From: Euptelea pleiosperma | Lineage: Eukaryota; Streptophyta; Magnoliopsida; Ranunculales; Eupteleaceae | Length of the DNA: 64,000 nucleotides | NCBI GenBank assembly: GCA_035048495.1 | Contig: CM068547.1 | Span: 26,419,913-26,483,912, forward strand | Direction: 5' to 3' | Part shown: piece after piece, positions 40,078 to 52,828 of the stretch | How the letters are laid out: each line of letters starts with the position of its first letter | Numbering within the stretch: position 1 is the first letter of the stretch | Made by a program: the position numbers and the translations under genes | The notes under the pieces: generated by a model | The model's database searches: none | What the model was told of the DNA's origin: nothing | Seen by the model: the letters and a program-made list of their open reading frames with translations, nothing else

Positions 40078-43000
40078 TGAAATAATCGTTCGTTCTCTTT
40101 AACACAGAATGCCTAGAAGGAAGGGTTGATTAGGTATTAAAAAATTATTTTAACCTAAGCAGCTTTACTGGTCTGGTAGGGGTAAATAAAATTGCAAACC
40201 AAAATAAAAAGTTGATTAATAATGAAGAGATTATCTCAACCGACAAGGATCAAATATATTCTCTGTATCGTTTGAGTTAATCAAACAATAGTGAGAAAAT
40301 CAAACAACTCATAACACATGCGATCTTTTTACGTGAAAACCTTAGCCAAAGAATAATCACGGGACCACATCCAGACGGAAAGTATCATTAACTGGAAAGA
40401 TTCGAGTTACAGAAGTTACATACGCAACATCGTTAAAAATACAGCTTCCAACCTTAGCCAAGGTCCACTCCGGTGCATCCACGTCCTCTGGTTCCATGCT
40501 ACGAATCCACATACGCCCTTTCGATCACGAAGCCTTTGTCGCTTGTTCAGTTTGGTACACCCCAAACCTACCTTTAATTAGTACACCCTGATCTTAATTC
40601 TCACATGACAGTCTCTACTGAGGGTGAAGGATTCAGTACACCCTGAGCCACACAATTGCTCAAGAGTGTTGAGTCACACTGGTATTCTCTGACTACTAAA
40701 TTAAGGTTATAAATGGAAAACCTAGGTAGAGTATGTATCAAGCTCTAAACTTTGATCTCCAAAAAAGAAAACCTCACAAAGTAAACATTCAAGGCTAAGG
40801 CTCTTTCTCTTCAATAACAAGGACTATTCCTAGTATAGAAAGCTAACTCTTTTTCTCTCTTATTGTGTATCTTGTATGCTCAAGAGTGCTCTATTTATAA
40901 GAACGTAGAACCCTAGGTCATGCAAGTTGTGGGGATAAGGGACCACAAAAACTTGATATGAAATTTGATACTTTCTACGAAGTCCAATCGATTGTACACT
41001 TGGTCCAATCGATTGTACTGTATGGTTGGGTTTTTGTTCGTAAAAGTAATCGATTGCACTCAGGGTCCAATCGATTGAGTACTTTGGAAGTTCTGTTTCG
41101 TATAGTCCAATTGATTGGTTTTCATGGTCCAATCGATTGTAGAGAAGACTCCAATTGATTGTACTTTGGGAAGTTTCTGTCCCGTAGAGTCCAATCGATT
41201 GGTTCTCACAGTCCAATCGATTGTATATAAATGTCCAATCGATTGGACTTCCCTTAGTCAATATTTTTACTTCACTTAGCACGAAATGACTAGGGTTAGT
41301 TATTTAACTTAGTTCAAACATTAATCAAATTTTAATATCATATTCATATGGTCACTAAGTCTCTTACATTCATATGCGAGCGTACGTAGCAAGCGAGAAG
41401 CAGTTACTTAGATGACTCATGTCTTCAACTGTCTGATTCTTGTGATCTTTCGTCTTTTAGTCTTAATGTAGTCGACGAAGAATGCGTACCACAACATCTT
41501 CGAAGCTATACTAGTGCTCATCGAATGGTTATAAGTATGTTTATGTCATACTGAATCTTTACGAAAGCTAGAATAAGAAATTATTCTTTACAATCTCTCC
41601 CTTTGGCAATTCTGTGAAAAAAATATTAATCACATAAAGAGAAAACAAAAAGAATTACAACCCAACCCTCTACATGCTTCACTCACATACTCTCAGAGAT
41701 AACAAACATATAATGAATATTTGCTTTGATCTCTTTCCTGCACATCCACCAATAATACATTCCATGTAATATCATCGACAAAAATAAATAATTAAAATCA
41801 TGTAGTGATTGATATAAATTGCACATAAAAAATATAGACATAGTAGAGAAATTAGAAAAATAAAAAAGATTTTTCTCCTCCTATCTCATGTATTTACTTG
41901 TTTACCTCTTTTGATTTTTCTCTCCCATTTTTTGTCACAGAATGACAAAGGTACAAAAATGAAGTAGATAAATAACATGTTATTAAGTACAAGTACAACA
42001 ATAAGTATAAATACTAAAGGATAAGCATTAAACATAGTCTAAATACACTAATGATTTAGATCTCTGGTATATTAATATAAAATTATATAACTAGAACCAT
42101 AAAGAATCTAATAAATCAAAAAATCTTTTTTAAATAAATTTTAAACAATTACATCATCTTTGAAAAGATTTACAACTTACAAAACTCAAATCGCATCACA
42201 TTAGATAAAAATCTCAAATTTGAAGAATATCAAAATGTACAAAAAGTCACGTTAAATGTAATGCATAATGAGTTTCAATGTGGTAGGCACTAACAAATAT
42301 CAAACCTAGAATTTTAGACTTAACTACTCAATTTAATCTATAATAGTTCAAATGCAGTTAATCTAAGCCATTCATCAGAGTCAGTCAGTCCAACTCGTTC
42401 ACTTTAGTTGAATTTTTAATTTTTTTCATTTGGTGTACTGTGATATGATTCTTCACTTCCTAGGGTACAAGACAGATATTAATAAAATTCTAAATATCTA
42501 CTCAGAATCTGGAGGTATCTTGTATCTAATCATAAAATCATCATTAGAGCTAATAGGTTCTCACTAAACTCTCTATTTGTAAGTGTATTTGTCAATATAA
42601 TTTGACATTACTTTTGTAGCAAACATAGCTATTTTTCACTCACTTGTTTTATCAGAATTTTATTTTTCATGCTGACGTTCAAAAGACATTCTAGCATTCG
42701 TACAAATTTGGAACTCGCATTCCAATAACTTGTTTCTCGCTTGAAGAGATTTCTTCTCTTCTCTAAGCTGACCAACTAGCACAGATAATTCATTATTGTC
42801 TAGTTTAAAAGCGGCATTTTCAGAGTCAAGAAATTCAACTCTGTTAGTCAACTTATTAGCTTTTATCAACATGCGGATTTCTTTATACAATGCTCTATAA
42901 GTAGTATAAAGATTATATTGATATTCATTATCTAAGTTACTACGACTTTTTACAGTAAACCCCTCTTTTTGCATCTTTAAAGATATATAAGAAAACAAAC

Positions 43001-44597
43001 TGTACGTAGGAACTCACTCGAGTGATTAAATCGTTAATGAGTCACTCGCTTTGATACCAATTGAAATAACCATTCGTTCTCTTTTACACAGAATACCTAA
43101 AAGGGGGATTGATTAGGTATTAAAAAATCACTTTAACCTAAACAACTTTTTTGGTCTGGTATGGATAAATAAACCGCATACCAAAATAAAGAAATTGATT
43201 GATAATGAAGAGATTGTCTTAACCGATAAGGATCAAATATATCTCTGTGATATATTATCTCTGTGTCATTTGAGTTATTCAAACAATAGTGTAGAAATCA
43301 AATAATTCATAACACATGCGATCTTTTTACGTGGAAACCTTTGCCAAGGAAAAACCACATAACCATGTCTAGACAGAAAGTATTACTAACTAAAAAGTTC
43401 TAAGTTACAGAAGTTACTTACGTAGCACCGTTGCAAATGCAGCTTCCAACCTTAGCTAATGCCTACTACCGGTGCGTCAACATCCTCTGGCTCCACGTTA
43501 CGAATCCACGCACGTCCTTCCAATCACGAAGCCTTTGTGCTTTTTCAATTTGGTACACCCCAAACCTACCTTCGATCAGTACACCCCGATCTTAATTCTA
43601 ACACGACAGTCTCTATTAAGGGTGAAGGATTCAGTACACCCTGAACCCACCCCACAGTTGTTCAAGAGTGTTGAGTCACACTGATACTCTCTGATTACTA
43701 GATTAAGGTTCTAAATGGAAAACCTAGGTAGAGTATTGATCAAGCTCTCAGATGTGATCTTCATAAGAGAAAACCTCACAAGGTAAATATTAAAGACTAG
43801 GGCTCTTTCTCTTCAATAACAAGGACTATTCTTAGTATATAGAAAGCTAACTCTTTTCTTTCTTGTTGTGTATCTTGTATGCTCAAGAGTGCTCTATTTA
43901 TAAGAACATGGAACCCCTAGGTCGTGCAAGTCGTGGGGATAAGGGACCACAAAAATTGGATCTAAAATTTGAAACTTCTGCGAAGCCCAGTCGATTGTAC
44001 ACATGGTCCAATCAATTGTACTTGTACGGATGGTTTTTGTTCGTAAAATCAATCGAGCGTACTCAGGGTCCAATCGATTGGGTACTTTGGAAGTTCTGTC
44101 CCGTATGGTCCAATCAATTGGTTCTCACAGTCCAATCGATCGGACTTAGTCCAATCGATTATAGAGATGACTCCAATCGATTGTACTCTAAGAAGTTTCT
44201 GTCCGGTGGAGTCCAATCTATTGTAGAGAAATGTCCAATCGATTGACTTCCCGTAGTCAATATTTTACTTTTCTTAGTATGAAATGACTAGGGTTAGTCC
44301 TTTGACTTAGTTCAACCATTAATCAGATTTTAATATCCTATTCCTATGGTCACTAAGTCTCTTACCTTCCTATACGAGCGTACATGATCTTTAACAGGCG
44401 AAAAGCAGTTACTCAGATGACTCATCTCATCAACCGTCTGATTCTTGCGATCTTCGTCTTTTAGTCTTCATGTAGTCGACGAAGAAAGCGTACCACGACA
44501 TCTTTGAAGCTACACTAGTGCTCGTAGGAAAGGTTACAAGTACGTTTATGTCATAGAAATCTTTGCCAAAACTAGAATAAAAAAATTATTCTTTACA
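40078..44597 (-). mobile_element. Non-autonomous Ty1/copia element (CAATCGATTG family)
   Basis: Read on the minus strand: 5' LTR 43062-44597, 3' LTR 40078-41592, both beginning TGTAAAG and ending TTTCA. The primer site ttggtatcaaagc (43048-43060) resembles the initiator tRNA-Met site and the polypurine tract gccaaagggagagat lies next to the 3' LTR (41593-41607). The 1.47-kb interior carries only a gag fragment; no protease, integrase or reverse transcriptase. Flanks ggctt and tgctt are a target duplication with one mismatch. It must have moved using enzymes from a related element. Confidence 0.85.
42660..42974 (-). pseudogene. Copia gag-like coiled-coil fragment
   Basis: An open frame of 104 residues beginning MQKEGFTV soon after the primer site. 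It is rich in Leu, Glu, Lys and Asn with heptad-like spacing (ELSVLVGQLREEKKSLQARN), like the coiled coil in the C-terminal part of SIRE-type copia gag proteins. The usual gag N-terminus and zinc knuckle are missing. It could make a short protein but that is unproven. Confidence 0.55.
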
Positions 44598-44703
44598 TGC
44601 TTATGATCTTCTTTCTCGACTGCATCCTTCTCTTGCGATTAGCCCGAGATCTTCCCTACTAGGAGTGAATAGTTTGTATGTACGCACTTCAATTTATCTC
44701 ACT

Positions 44704-44859
44704 ATACCTCTATGCTTTCGGCTTGCATTATTCCTCTATGCTCTCGACCTACACTATTCCTCTATGCTCTCGGTCTGTACTATTCCTCTATGCTCTCGGC
44801 CCGCATTATTCCTCCATGCTCTCGGCCTGCACTATTCCTCTTTGCTCTCGGCCTGCCAT
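44704..44859 (+). repeat. 26-bp tandem repeat, six copies
   Basis: Unit attcctctatgctctcggcc plus about six variable bases. The copies differ by a few bases each. Inside the tentative gypsy LTR. Confidence 0.85.
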
Positions 44860-45194
44860 GGAGTCATTATTATCATTTCTATTACTCTTTCCTTTCTCTC
44901 GGCACACAGATTGCTGGCTTCCCACTTCGCCCACGTTGCGTCATCCTGACTGTCTACGTGGGAGTCATAATTTTGGCACCCACAGTCAATTATCAAAGGT
45001 TCACTCATTATTAAAGCCAAAACTTGGGCCTGCACGCAACGTTAATTGGGGGACTTATTAGTTGCCTAAAAACCATAGGCACCAGTTAGCTCAGTAAATG
45101 CCATTTTACCAAAAATAAATAAATAATTCACTCACATATTATTATATAAAATATTTTAATTCTGAAAAACTCACCCATTGGAAAAACAACCATA

Positions 45195-45420
45195 TTTAAC
45201 TACTTAATTACTTCCCATGCCATTAATTATATTTTCAATACAACCCATACATAATCACTAAATTACTTACCATGCAATTAAATTATATTTTTAATACAGT
45301 CCATACATAATCACTAAATTACTTACCATGCCATTTTATCCACATTTTCAAAACAACCCTTTTAACCACTTAATTGCTTAACATGCCATTCTTTATATGT
45401 TTCCAAAACAGTTCCTTAGT
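45195..45420 (+). repeat. AT-rich imperfect tandem repeat
   Basis: Three to four units of roughly 60-70 bp built on 'cacttaattacttaccatgc' variants; the two middle units share 'ccatacataatcactaaatt' exactly. Confidence 0.65.
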
Positions 45421-46169
45421 AACAACTTAACTACTATCTATGAAATTAATTTTGTATTTCTAAAATAATCGTTAATAATTTCGTATGGAAAACTTTAGAA
45501 TTTTGATTTTCTAATTGTGTCTGGAATTGTCATAATTTACAACTTCACCCTCCCAAACTAATCTTCCAAATTGCCCTTTGGGTTAAAACTTTTTCTTGTG
45601 CCACTTCTTAAAAAAAGACCCTTACAATTACTCACGTTCTGCCCCCTGTTGCCCCTAGTTCTTTTTATAAAAAAAAAAACAAAAAAAAATAATCCAGACA
45701 AAGAGTCCCTTTGGTCACCCAATTTAACCGGTGACCTAGTGAACCGGCCAATCCATCAGGTCAATGGTCAGTCTGGATTTTCAGATTGTCCCCTCTGTCT
45801 ACACATGTAATCAATACTAGTCCCAAGCATAGGCAAGCAAAAATAGAGATGGTAAGAGTTTAACTATTTCTAAGGTTTGGCACTAAAAAATTCATTTAAT
45901 GATTTGGAAAAAAATTAAATATAATAAAATAAACAATGAATTTCTTTTCTGCTAGTTTGTGCATTTAAAATTTTAATTTTTTGCAATAATTCAAAATGAC
46001 TCATGTATAACACATGGATAATATGGTTACTCCTAAAAGACACCAATTTTACTGAATTGTTGAAAGGTTTGGCAATGTATTTTTTTTTAATTCATAAAAT
46101 TCGCCTATATGTGAACTTACTAACTATAGTCCCAATCCATGTTAAAAATGTAATTAGGGTTGAGTTTAA
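45421..46169. other. No gene recognised
   Basis: AT-rich. A motif at about 45726 (aaccggtgacctagtgaacc) resembles 38087 (aaccggtgacacagtgaacc), so part of it is a dispersed repeat. Confidence 0.4.
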
Positions 46170-46566
46170 GGGGGTTGGATAGCCATTTTAGACTTGAAAA
46201 AGCCTTTTTTGCACAAAAAGATATTTTTTCCAAAATAATAGAATGTTTCGCTAACCATTTTTAAAAAAAAATGTATTTTAAGGCAAAATGTCTTTTCGTA
46301 AAAAATAATTGAAAGCAATTTTTCAAGTTAAAAAGACATTTTAAAATTTTGCTAGGTCAATGAACATAATAAACAAAGAAAAGTTTTGGTCCCCTTCCAA
46401 AAAATAAGTGGGGTCAACTAAAAGAAGATAAAGACATTTTGCATTAATGATGATCCAAACGACCTTTTTAAGAAAAACACATTTTCAAAAATATATTTTT
46501 CAAAAAAGTCATTTTTTTTAAATAAATATTTTTTGTAAAATACCGATCCAAACACCCCCCCCCCCC
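46170..46566. mobile_element. Tourist-like MITE with TAA target duplication
   Basis: Begins gggggttggatagcc, ends gatccaaacacccccccc, with TAA on both sides (46167-46169, 46567-46569). The 397-bp interior is made of A/T-rich, self-complementary 'aaaagacatttt' patches. Confidence 0.65.
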
Positions 46567-46685
46567 TAAGTTGTGTCAAGAATTACTCGTGAGTAAAGTA
46601 TTGCCCATGGTGCTCAGAGCGAAGATAGACTGAAAATCTCTCTCTCCATAAGCACCATCAAAGAGATAATATACCTACACCATCA

Positions 46686-48115
46686 TGAAATTCAATCCAT
46701 TATCTTTATTCAGAATACCTAAAAGGGGGGGCTGATTAGGTATTAAAAATCTCTTTGACCTAACACAATTTTCTGGTCTTGGTAAGGGAAATAAAATCAC
46801 ATGTCACAGTATAAAACAGTTGATTGATTAGAATATGATTATCACAATTGAAGTAGATCGAATATATCTCTGTGATATATTTTTTCTGTATCGTTTGTAA
46901 CAATCTAAAAACATGCCAAAGACAAACAATCAACACACAACACATGCAAGTTTTTACGTGAAAACCTTAGCCAAGGAAAAACCACAGGACGACATCTAGA
47001 CGAAAAGTATCATTAACTGAAAAGTTACAAGTTACAGAAGTTACCAACGCATCACCGTTGCAAATACAACTTTCAACCTTAGCCAAGGCCTACTGCTGAC
47101 GCGTCGACATCCTCTGGCTCCACACTACGAGTCACATGCGCACCCTCCCAATCACGAAGCCTTTGTCGTTTGTTTAGTTTGGTACACGCCAAACCTACCT
47201 TCGATCAGTACACCCCGATATTAATTCTCAACACTCCAGTCTCTACTGAAGATGAAAGATTCAGTACACCCTGAACTCCAAGTTGCTCAAATAGCGTTGA
47301 GACGCACTGGTACTCTCTGACTTACTGAGCTAAGATTCTAGATGAAAAACCTAGGCAAAGTGAGGATCAAGCTCTTATCTTTGATCTTAAGGAAGAGAAA
47401 AACCTCACAAGGTTAATAGTGAAAGCTCGGGCTTTTTCTCTTCAAACAATGACTATTCTTTATTTAGAAAGCTAACTATTTTCTCTCTTGTTGTGTATTT
47501 TGTTTAGCTCAAGAGTGCTTTATTTATAAGAATATGCCCCAAGGTCGTGCAAGTAGTGAGATAGAGGGAGCACAAAAACCAAATATGAAATTTGACAATT
47601 TCTACGAAGTCCAATCGATTGTACTTTACGGATGAGTTTTTGTTCATTATTGCAATCAATTGTACTCAGGGTCCAATCGATTGTATACTTTGGAAATCTG
47701 TCCTGGATAGTCCAATCGATTGTACTTTTTGGATGTTCTGTTCCGTAGTGTCCAATCGATTGGACTTCCCTTAGTCAATCTTTTACTTCTTTTGTACATT
47801 GACCCGGGTCTATCCTATGACTAGGTGTGACCATTATATTTTTATCTATTAAAAATCTATTCCTATGGCCACTAGGTCACTTACCTTCCTATGCGAGTGG
47901 ACACGATCTTCAACGGACAAGTAGTAGTTCCTCAAATGACTCATGTTGTCTACTTTCTGATTCTTACGATCTTTGTCTTTTAGTCTCACGTAGTCGGTGA
48001 AGTATGCGTACCACGACATCTTCAAAGCTATACTAGTGCTCGTAGGAATGGATACAATAATGTTTATGTCACATAGAATCTCTACCAAATCTAGAATATG
48101 AATTTATTCTTTACA
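46686..48115 (-). mobile_element. Solo LTR of the CAATCGATTG copia family
   Basis: 1430 bp, minus orientation, TGTAAAG start at 48115 and TTTCA end at 46686, with a perfect 5-bp target duplication catca (46681-46685 and 48116-48120). The same LTR as at 40078 and 43062, with about five palindromes in its array instead of about ten. No internal sequence follows, so it results from recombination between two LTRs. Confidence 0.9.
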
Positions 48116-48120
48116 CATCA

Positions 48121-48989
48121 AAGGTTCCTAATGCCTATACCTCGAACCACACATGCACTGCTATTAATCTACGCTCCCACATAACATGCATCGCCATGGA
48201 AGGTCTTTTGTGATGACTTGAAGAAGAAGAAACTAAATCCTAAGCTAACTATCCTTGTTCAGAAGTTGCAACACATTACTCTAAAACAAATGTCTTATTC
48301 TACTTTCTTCATCATGTATCAATGGCCGACCTCTAACACAGACATCTTTCACTCATCTAACATTTCTTGGTTTCCAATGTATTCGAGCAATTTTTACATT
48401 ACTCTGTTAATCCCTTAACGAGTCCTCATTAACTTAAGCAATTATGGAAATTACAAAAGAGAACACACTGGATTATTTTGGGGAACTTCATTCTCCCTTA
48501 TAGGCCCCCTCAATTTAGCAGGTGAGGCTTAGTGAACACCCTTAACTTGATTTTAAGCCACTCAAACTAATTTGGATTTAAGGCTTTAGTAATTAACCGT
48601 TGGGTTGAAGAGACTGAGTATGGTATTTCACATCTGATGGAAAACCATTACGAATAATATTGGCACAAAAATAATTCCCACAAGTAATTAACAATAACAA
48701 ATTCATCATCATAAGTAGTAGCATCCACAATGACTTAATCCAAGTATATATGTTGTCAATTAACAATAGCAAATTAGGGTAGAAATTTTTGAATGCTCAA
48801 AATTCTAATAATCTTTTCAGTCGTCACTATCCAAACCCCATTACAAAGAAAAGTCCTCCAAATTAAACATCTTATATATTACTCCAAAATAACCCTAAAA
48901 CCCCTTCTCTAATATCACTTTAAAAAAAATCCACTACCCTAAACATAAAAAAATAAAAAGAACCCAAAGTACATCCATGCAACTTTTCC
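48121..48989. other. No gene recognised
   Basis: AT-rich, no repeat or domain identified. A frame at 48218-48418 has no family resemblance. Confidence 0.4.
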
Positions 48990-49729
48990 ATTGTAGGGAA
49001 ATTTTGACCTACTACCCATGTTATCTTTGAAGTTTGACATACCCCCCACAAATTGAAAAAGCTGACTTACCCCCTCATGACCCAAGTTGACTAACAATTG
49101 TTTATTGAAAGGAAGAAAGTAAATGGTTGTGGTGGTTAGCTAGCCATGAGACTTCGTGTAGGTTAGTTGCCCATCACCAACGACCGACCTACCGAAGTCA
49201 CCTGGTCAGCCGAACAGCACTCTAGTGAGAAATTTTAATTTCAATACTTTCAAACATTTCTCTTTTATTAGGTTTTAAATTGGTCGTTGGAGTGGTGATC
49301 GGCCAACTAGGAAACTCTAGTAGGTTGGTGGCCAGTGATGGGTGACCAACCTAATGGAGTCTCGTGGCCCACCAACCACCATTCCAGAGAGAAATTTTAA
49401 TTCCAAACTCTTGTCTTTATGTCTTTAAACATTTCTCTCCATCATTTGGTTTTAAATTTCTCACCAGAGTCTAATTGTTGATTGACCACCATAGCCATTT
49501 GAATTGGGATTAGGGTTTCAGCCAAAGCCCACATGTTCTAATGATTTAAAGTTAAATAAAAGGGTCTATTCATCCTTTCAAAAGTATTTGTTAGTCAATT
49601 TGGGTCAATTACAGCTAATGACAATGGATCAGGTCATTGGGGCGGGGGGAGGGGGGAGGGGGGCAAGTCAGCGTTTTCAAATCGTGGGGGTATGTCAAAT
49701 TTCAAAGATAACATTATAGGGGAGGGGTG
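48990..49729. mobile_element. Foldback element, right arm split by a later insertion
   Basis: The left arm (about 48995-49075: gggaaattttgacctac, then gttatctttgaagtttgaca and gctgacttacccc) is mirrored at 49655-49729. The last part of the mirror (gggtgtgtcaaaaattctcc) appears only at 63536-63565, behind the nested LTR and Tat elements. The centre carries two related 'ctagtggttgatcggc'-like segments and a (G)n tract at 49640-49665. Confidence 0.65.
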
Positions 49730-51076
49730 TCATGCCTTGATTTCCAGGGGTCCAAGACCCAACCCATGACTCATGGCTCGATCCATGACCTAAAACCAAG
49801 GTTGAGAGAAAAAAGTTATTAAAAAAAAGAGAAAATTAATAAGGTCAAATTCCATAAGGATGGGTTCACTTGATGTTTTACAAGAGTTTCATTAAAAGAA
49901 AAATTCATAATTTAGTTTTTAGACAGAATGATTCATCCACATTCAAAAATCCATATCACGAGAAATCTACTCCGATTCAAAAAAATGGACTCTAAGTATT
50001 TTATTAGAAAAATATTAAAAAGAAAGAAAATCTACGTACGCATAAATGAACTAACGAACTCAACCACTGATGAGTATTGTTGAAAAATGTTTGATTATTG
50101 CATTGCATATAATCAGTTGAGTTAATTAGAGTGCCAACTTATGTGCAAGTCGATACAACGGTATTCCAAAATTGAGAACTTTTTATCCATAAATCTAAAT
50201 CAAACAAAGCTTACTATTTTGGAAATTAGACTAAAAACTATGCTATAAAATACTAAGTATGTAAGAAACTATAAATCTTTTATACAAAATGATGACCACA
50301 AAAGGAACTAATCGTGCTGAAAAATAATAGTATAAATTTAAAAGTCATGTAAAACTCCTCGTAAATCAAAATTTAATGAAATTAACCATTCTAGAAAGGG
50401 TAAAAAAATAGAGTTACAATATAATAATAAGGAAAATAACTAGAACTTTTACCATCATACTATCAAAGAGGCCTATTTTATTCTAAGTTGGCCAACTATC
50501 AAATTGCCACCACAAGGATCTAAGGAGTTTTAGGGTCTTTCATTTTAGGGCATCATGCCAAGCTCTTTAAGGTCTTTCATCCAAGGACCAAAGCTCACAT
50601 TGTTTTTGGGTGCTCTTGCTTCCTAAGGTTTTCTTCCCATCGCACAATCTCAATTATAAAAATGATAAACAATTAAATATACCAAAAATTCTAACAACAT
50701 TAGTTCTACCAAAATATGTTAAATCATGTATAAAAACTTTTAATATGCAAATTAAGTTTTGAGAGGTTAACACAATGCTTTTACCAAAATTAATTTCTAA
50801 ATTATTTGTAGAAACAACCACATCAATTTTCAATGTAATCTAGCATATAGAACATAACTAAAACACTAAAGAATGAGAAAGTAACACAAATTATAAAGAG
50901 AAGATGAATAATGATCTACAAATATTAAAGAGAATAAAATATGGAAAATAAGCATAATAATTAGAAAAAGATGCGAAACCTACAACCATAATCATTAGGA
51001 AAGAATGAGAAACATAGATTCAAAAGATAAGAAAAGCATAAAAAATAACTCTAATCATTAGAAAAAGATAAGAAAC

Positions 51077-52302
51077 TGTGGGGGGAAAATATCTGATCTA
51101 ACCCACACAATCTTCGAGGTCAGATGATTCGTATCTTGGTGATGATCGTACGACTTCGGTGCTTCAGGATGAAAATTGCTTTCTCCTCCGCGAAGGATAG
51201 GATGATCTCCAGATGGGAGGCGGTTGTACCTGTTGACAATTCTCCGACGCTCAAGTCAGCTTAGTAATGGTAACAGGGTTCAGGAAAATAGTAAAATATT
51301 TCAGAGTTTAAGCTATCTGGATCTGGAGAGCAAGATCATTTTCTCAGTTCTAAGGGTCTCATATTTATACCCTTAGAACTGACATGACTCACCTTCCACG
51401 TGTCTAATCATTATCAATCAATGATGACTTGGATGGATTATGTTATAAAACAGAATCTTCTTGTTAGATCTTGACTTCTTTGAGTCGGTTATACCTAAAA
51501 TAACTAAAGTGACGCTGAGGTGGCATCCTTCGTGTCAGATATTCGGACAAGGGAATGTCAAAATTGTGATAGTTCAACTAGCTGCCATGTGGCCAATGTT
51601 CATTGGTTAAGAAACTAACTATGTTCAGAATACTTACCTCGTACGTAGGAACTTGTCATATTGTCGAGATAAGATTATGATCGATCCCGTCACGTAAGCC
51701 ATTTGACCTCATCTAACCTTGCCGGGGTAAGACGGAAATAGATCTTGTCAAGTAAGTCTGTCGACCTTGTCGGGATATATATATCTAGCAAGTTATATGA
51801 CCTTGCCGGGATAAGATGGAAATAGATCCCGTCAACTAAGTCTGTCGACCTTGTCGGGATATATGCATCCCGCAAGTCATATGACCTTGCCGGGATGAGA
51901 TAGAAATAGATCCCGTCAAATAAGTCTGTCGACCTTGTCGGGATATATGCATCCAACCAGTCATATGATCTTGCCGGGAGGAGTTGAATATTCATCTCGT
52001 CAAGGAGATCAATAATTGATATGTCGGGCAAGATTGAATGCTTCCCGACATATTAAAGGTTGAAGCATTAATGCGTTCTGTTAGCACTGTCTTAATACGC
52101 CGATCATTCCATCCTAACACGTGGCACTTCCAATTAATGGAAGTTGTGTGACACGATGGGGTGGTTTATGGCTCCTGATGATGCCTTCGGCGCATTCAAT
52201 CTTGCATGTTGTCTATCAACACGCGTCATCTTTTCAAGACCGCACGTGCCAAGCCAGTGACACGCATCAATATTTGACTTGTTGGAAAATACGGCACCCA
52301 CA
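51077..52302 (-). repeat. Tat element 3' LTR (in element orientation)
   Basis: 1226 bp. Contains 'tcatatttatacccttag' as a possible TATA region and a run of 84-bp tandem repeats. The polypurine tract adjoins it at 52303. Confidence 0.93.
51715..51985. repeat. 84-bp tandem repeats in the Tat LTR
   Basis: 'gaccttgccgggataag'-type motifs recur at 51799, 51883 and 51967, with a partial unit from 51715. Each unit alternates 'cttgccggg' and 'cttgtcggg'. The same array is in the other LTR at 62281-62551. Confidence 0.85.
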
Positions 52303-52318
52303 TCGCCCCCCTTTTTTA
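52303..52318 (-). promoter_or_regulatory. Polypurine tract of the Tat element
   Basis: On the minus strand aaaaaaggggggcga immediately precedes the 3' LTR. This site primes plus-strand DNA synthesis in LTR retrotransposons and fixes the element's orientation. Confidence 0.85.
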
Positions 52319-52637
52319 GAAGATCGAGAAGTTGCCGTCGTATCTTCTGAAAAAGATCCTGACCTTCCACGTCCTACTCCAGTTTCCTAGCCGTTGGATC
52401 ATCCATCAATTATTCAACCGTTGCCCTTCTCATTTAATACTACACCCATCGTTGCTGTATCCATGAGAGGTGTCCGTACTAGCGTGCTGCCCAACGTACG
52501 GTCGTCGAATGGAATGATTGACGGGTACAATACCCGAAAGAACAGGTAACCGAACCGTCGAGCGACAGCTTTTTGAATTTTGGCGCCAGGGGTTAGATAT
52601 TGCCAGACTGTCGGTTTGCTATAACCAGATTTTCATC

Positions 52638-52646
52638 TATAAATAG
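52638..52646 (+). promoter_or_regulatory. TATA-like box for the antisense accessory gene
   Basis: TATAAATAG on the plus strand, about 190 bp before the ATG at 52829, with CT-rich leader sequence between. Suggests that the accessory frame has its own promoter in the region between the polypurine tract and the gene. Confidence 0.5.
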
Positions 52647-52828
52647 CTCATTTCCCCTCATTTATTCATTTCTTTTCTTTGATCGGTGCTTTGCAACAAT
52701 TCAAGCTTTAAGCATAGGCTATTCTTCATTTCTGTTCTCTCTGCTTGCTGCCATTAAACTGTAACGGTACTCTTCTCTTACCTGTTATCTCCTCTCTTCT
52801 ACCTTCCTCTTTTTCTCATTTACTTCAA

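Larger units (their letters stand above)
39420..44984 (-). mobile_element. Probable solo LTR of a gypsy (Tat-like) element, split by a copia element
   Basis: 39420-40077 shows the landmarks of the Tat LTR at 51077 in the same order: 'ctccgac..tcaagtcag', then 'tatatttataga' and a 'tgacgtgtcgg' segment. The right part (44598-44984) ends ggcacccaca as that LTR does. The copia element at 40078-44597 sits in the middle. The left boundary and the target duplication could not be fixed, so this is tentative. Confidence 0.42.
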
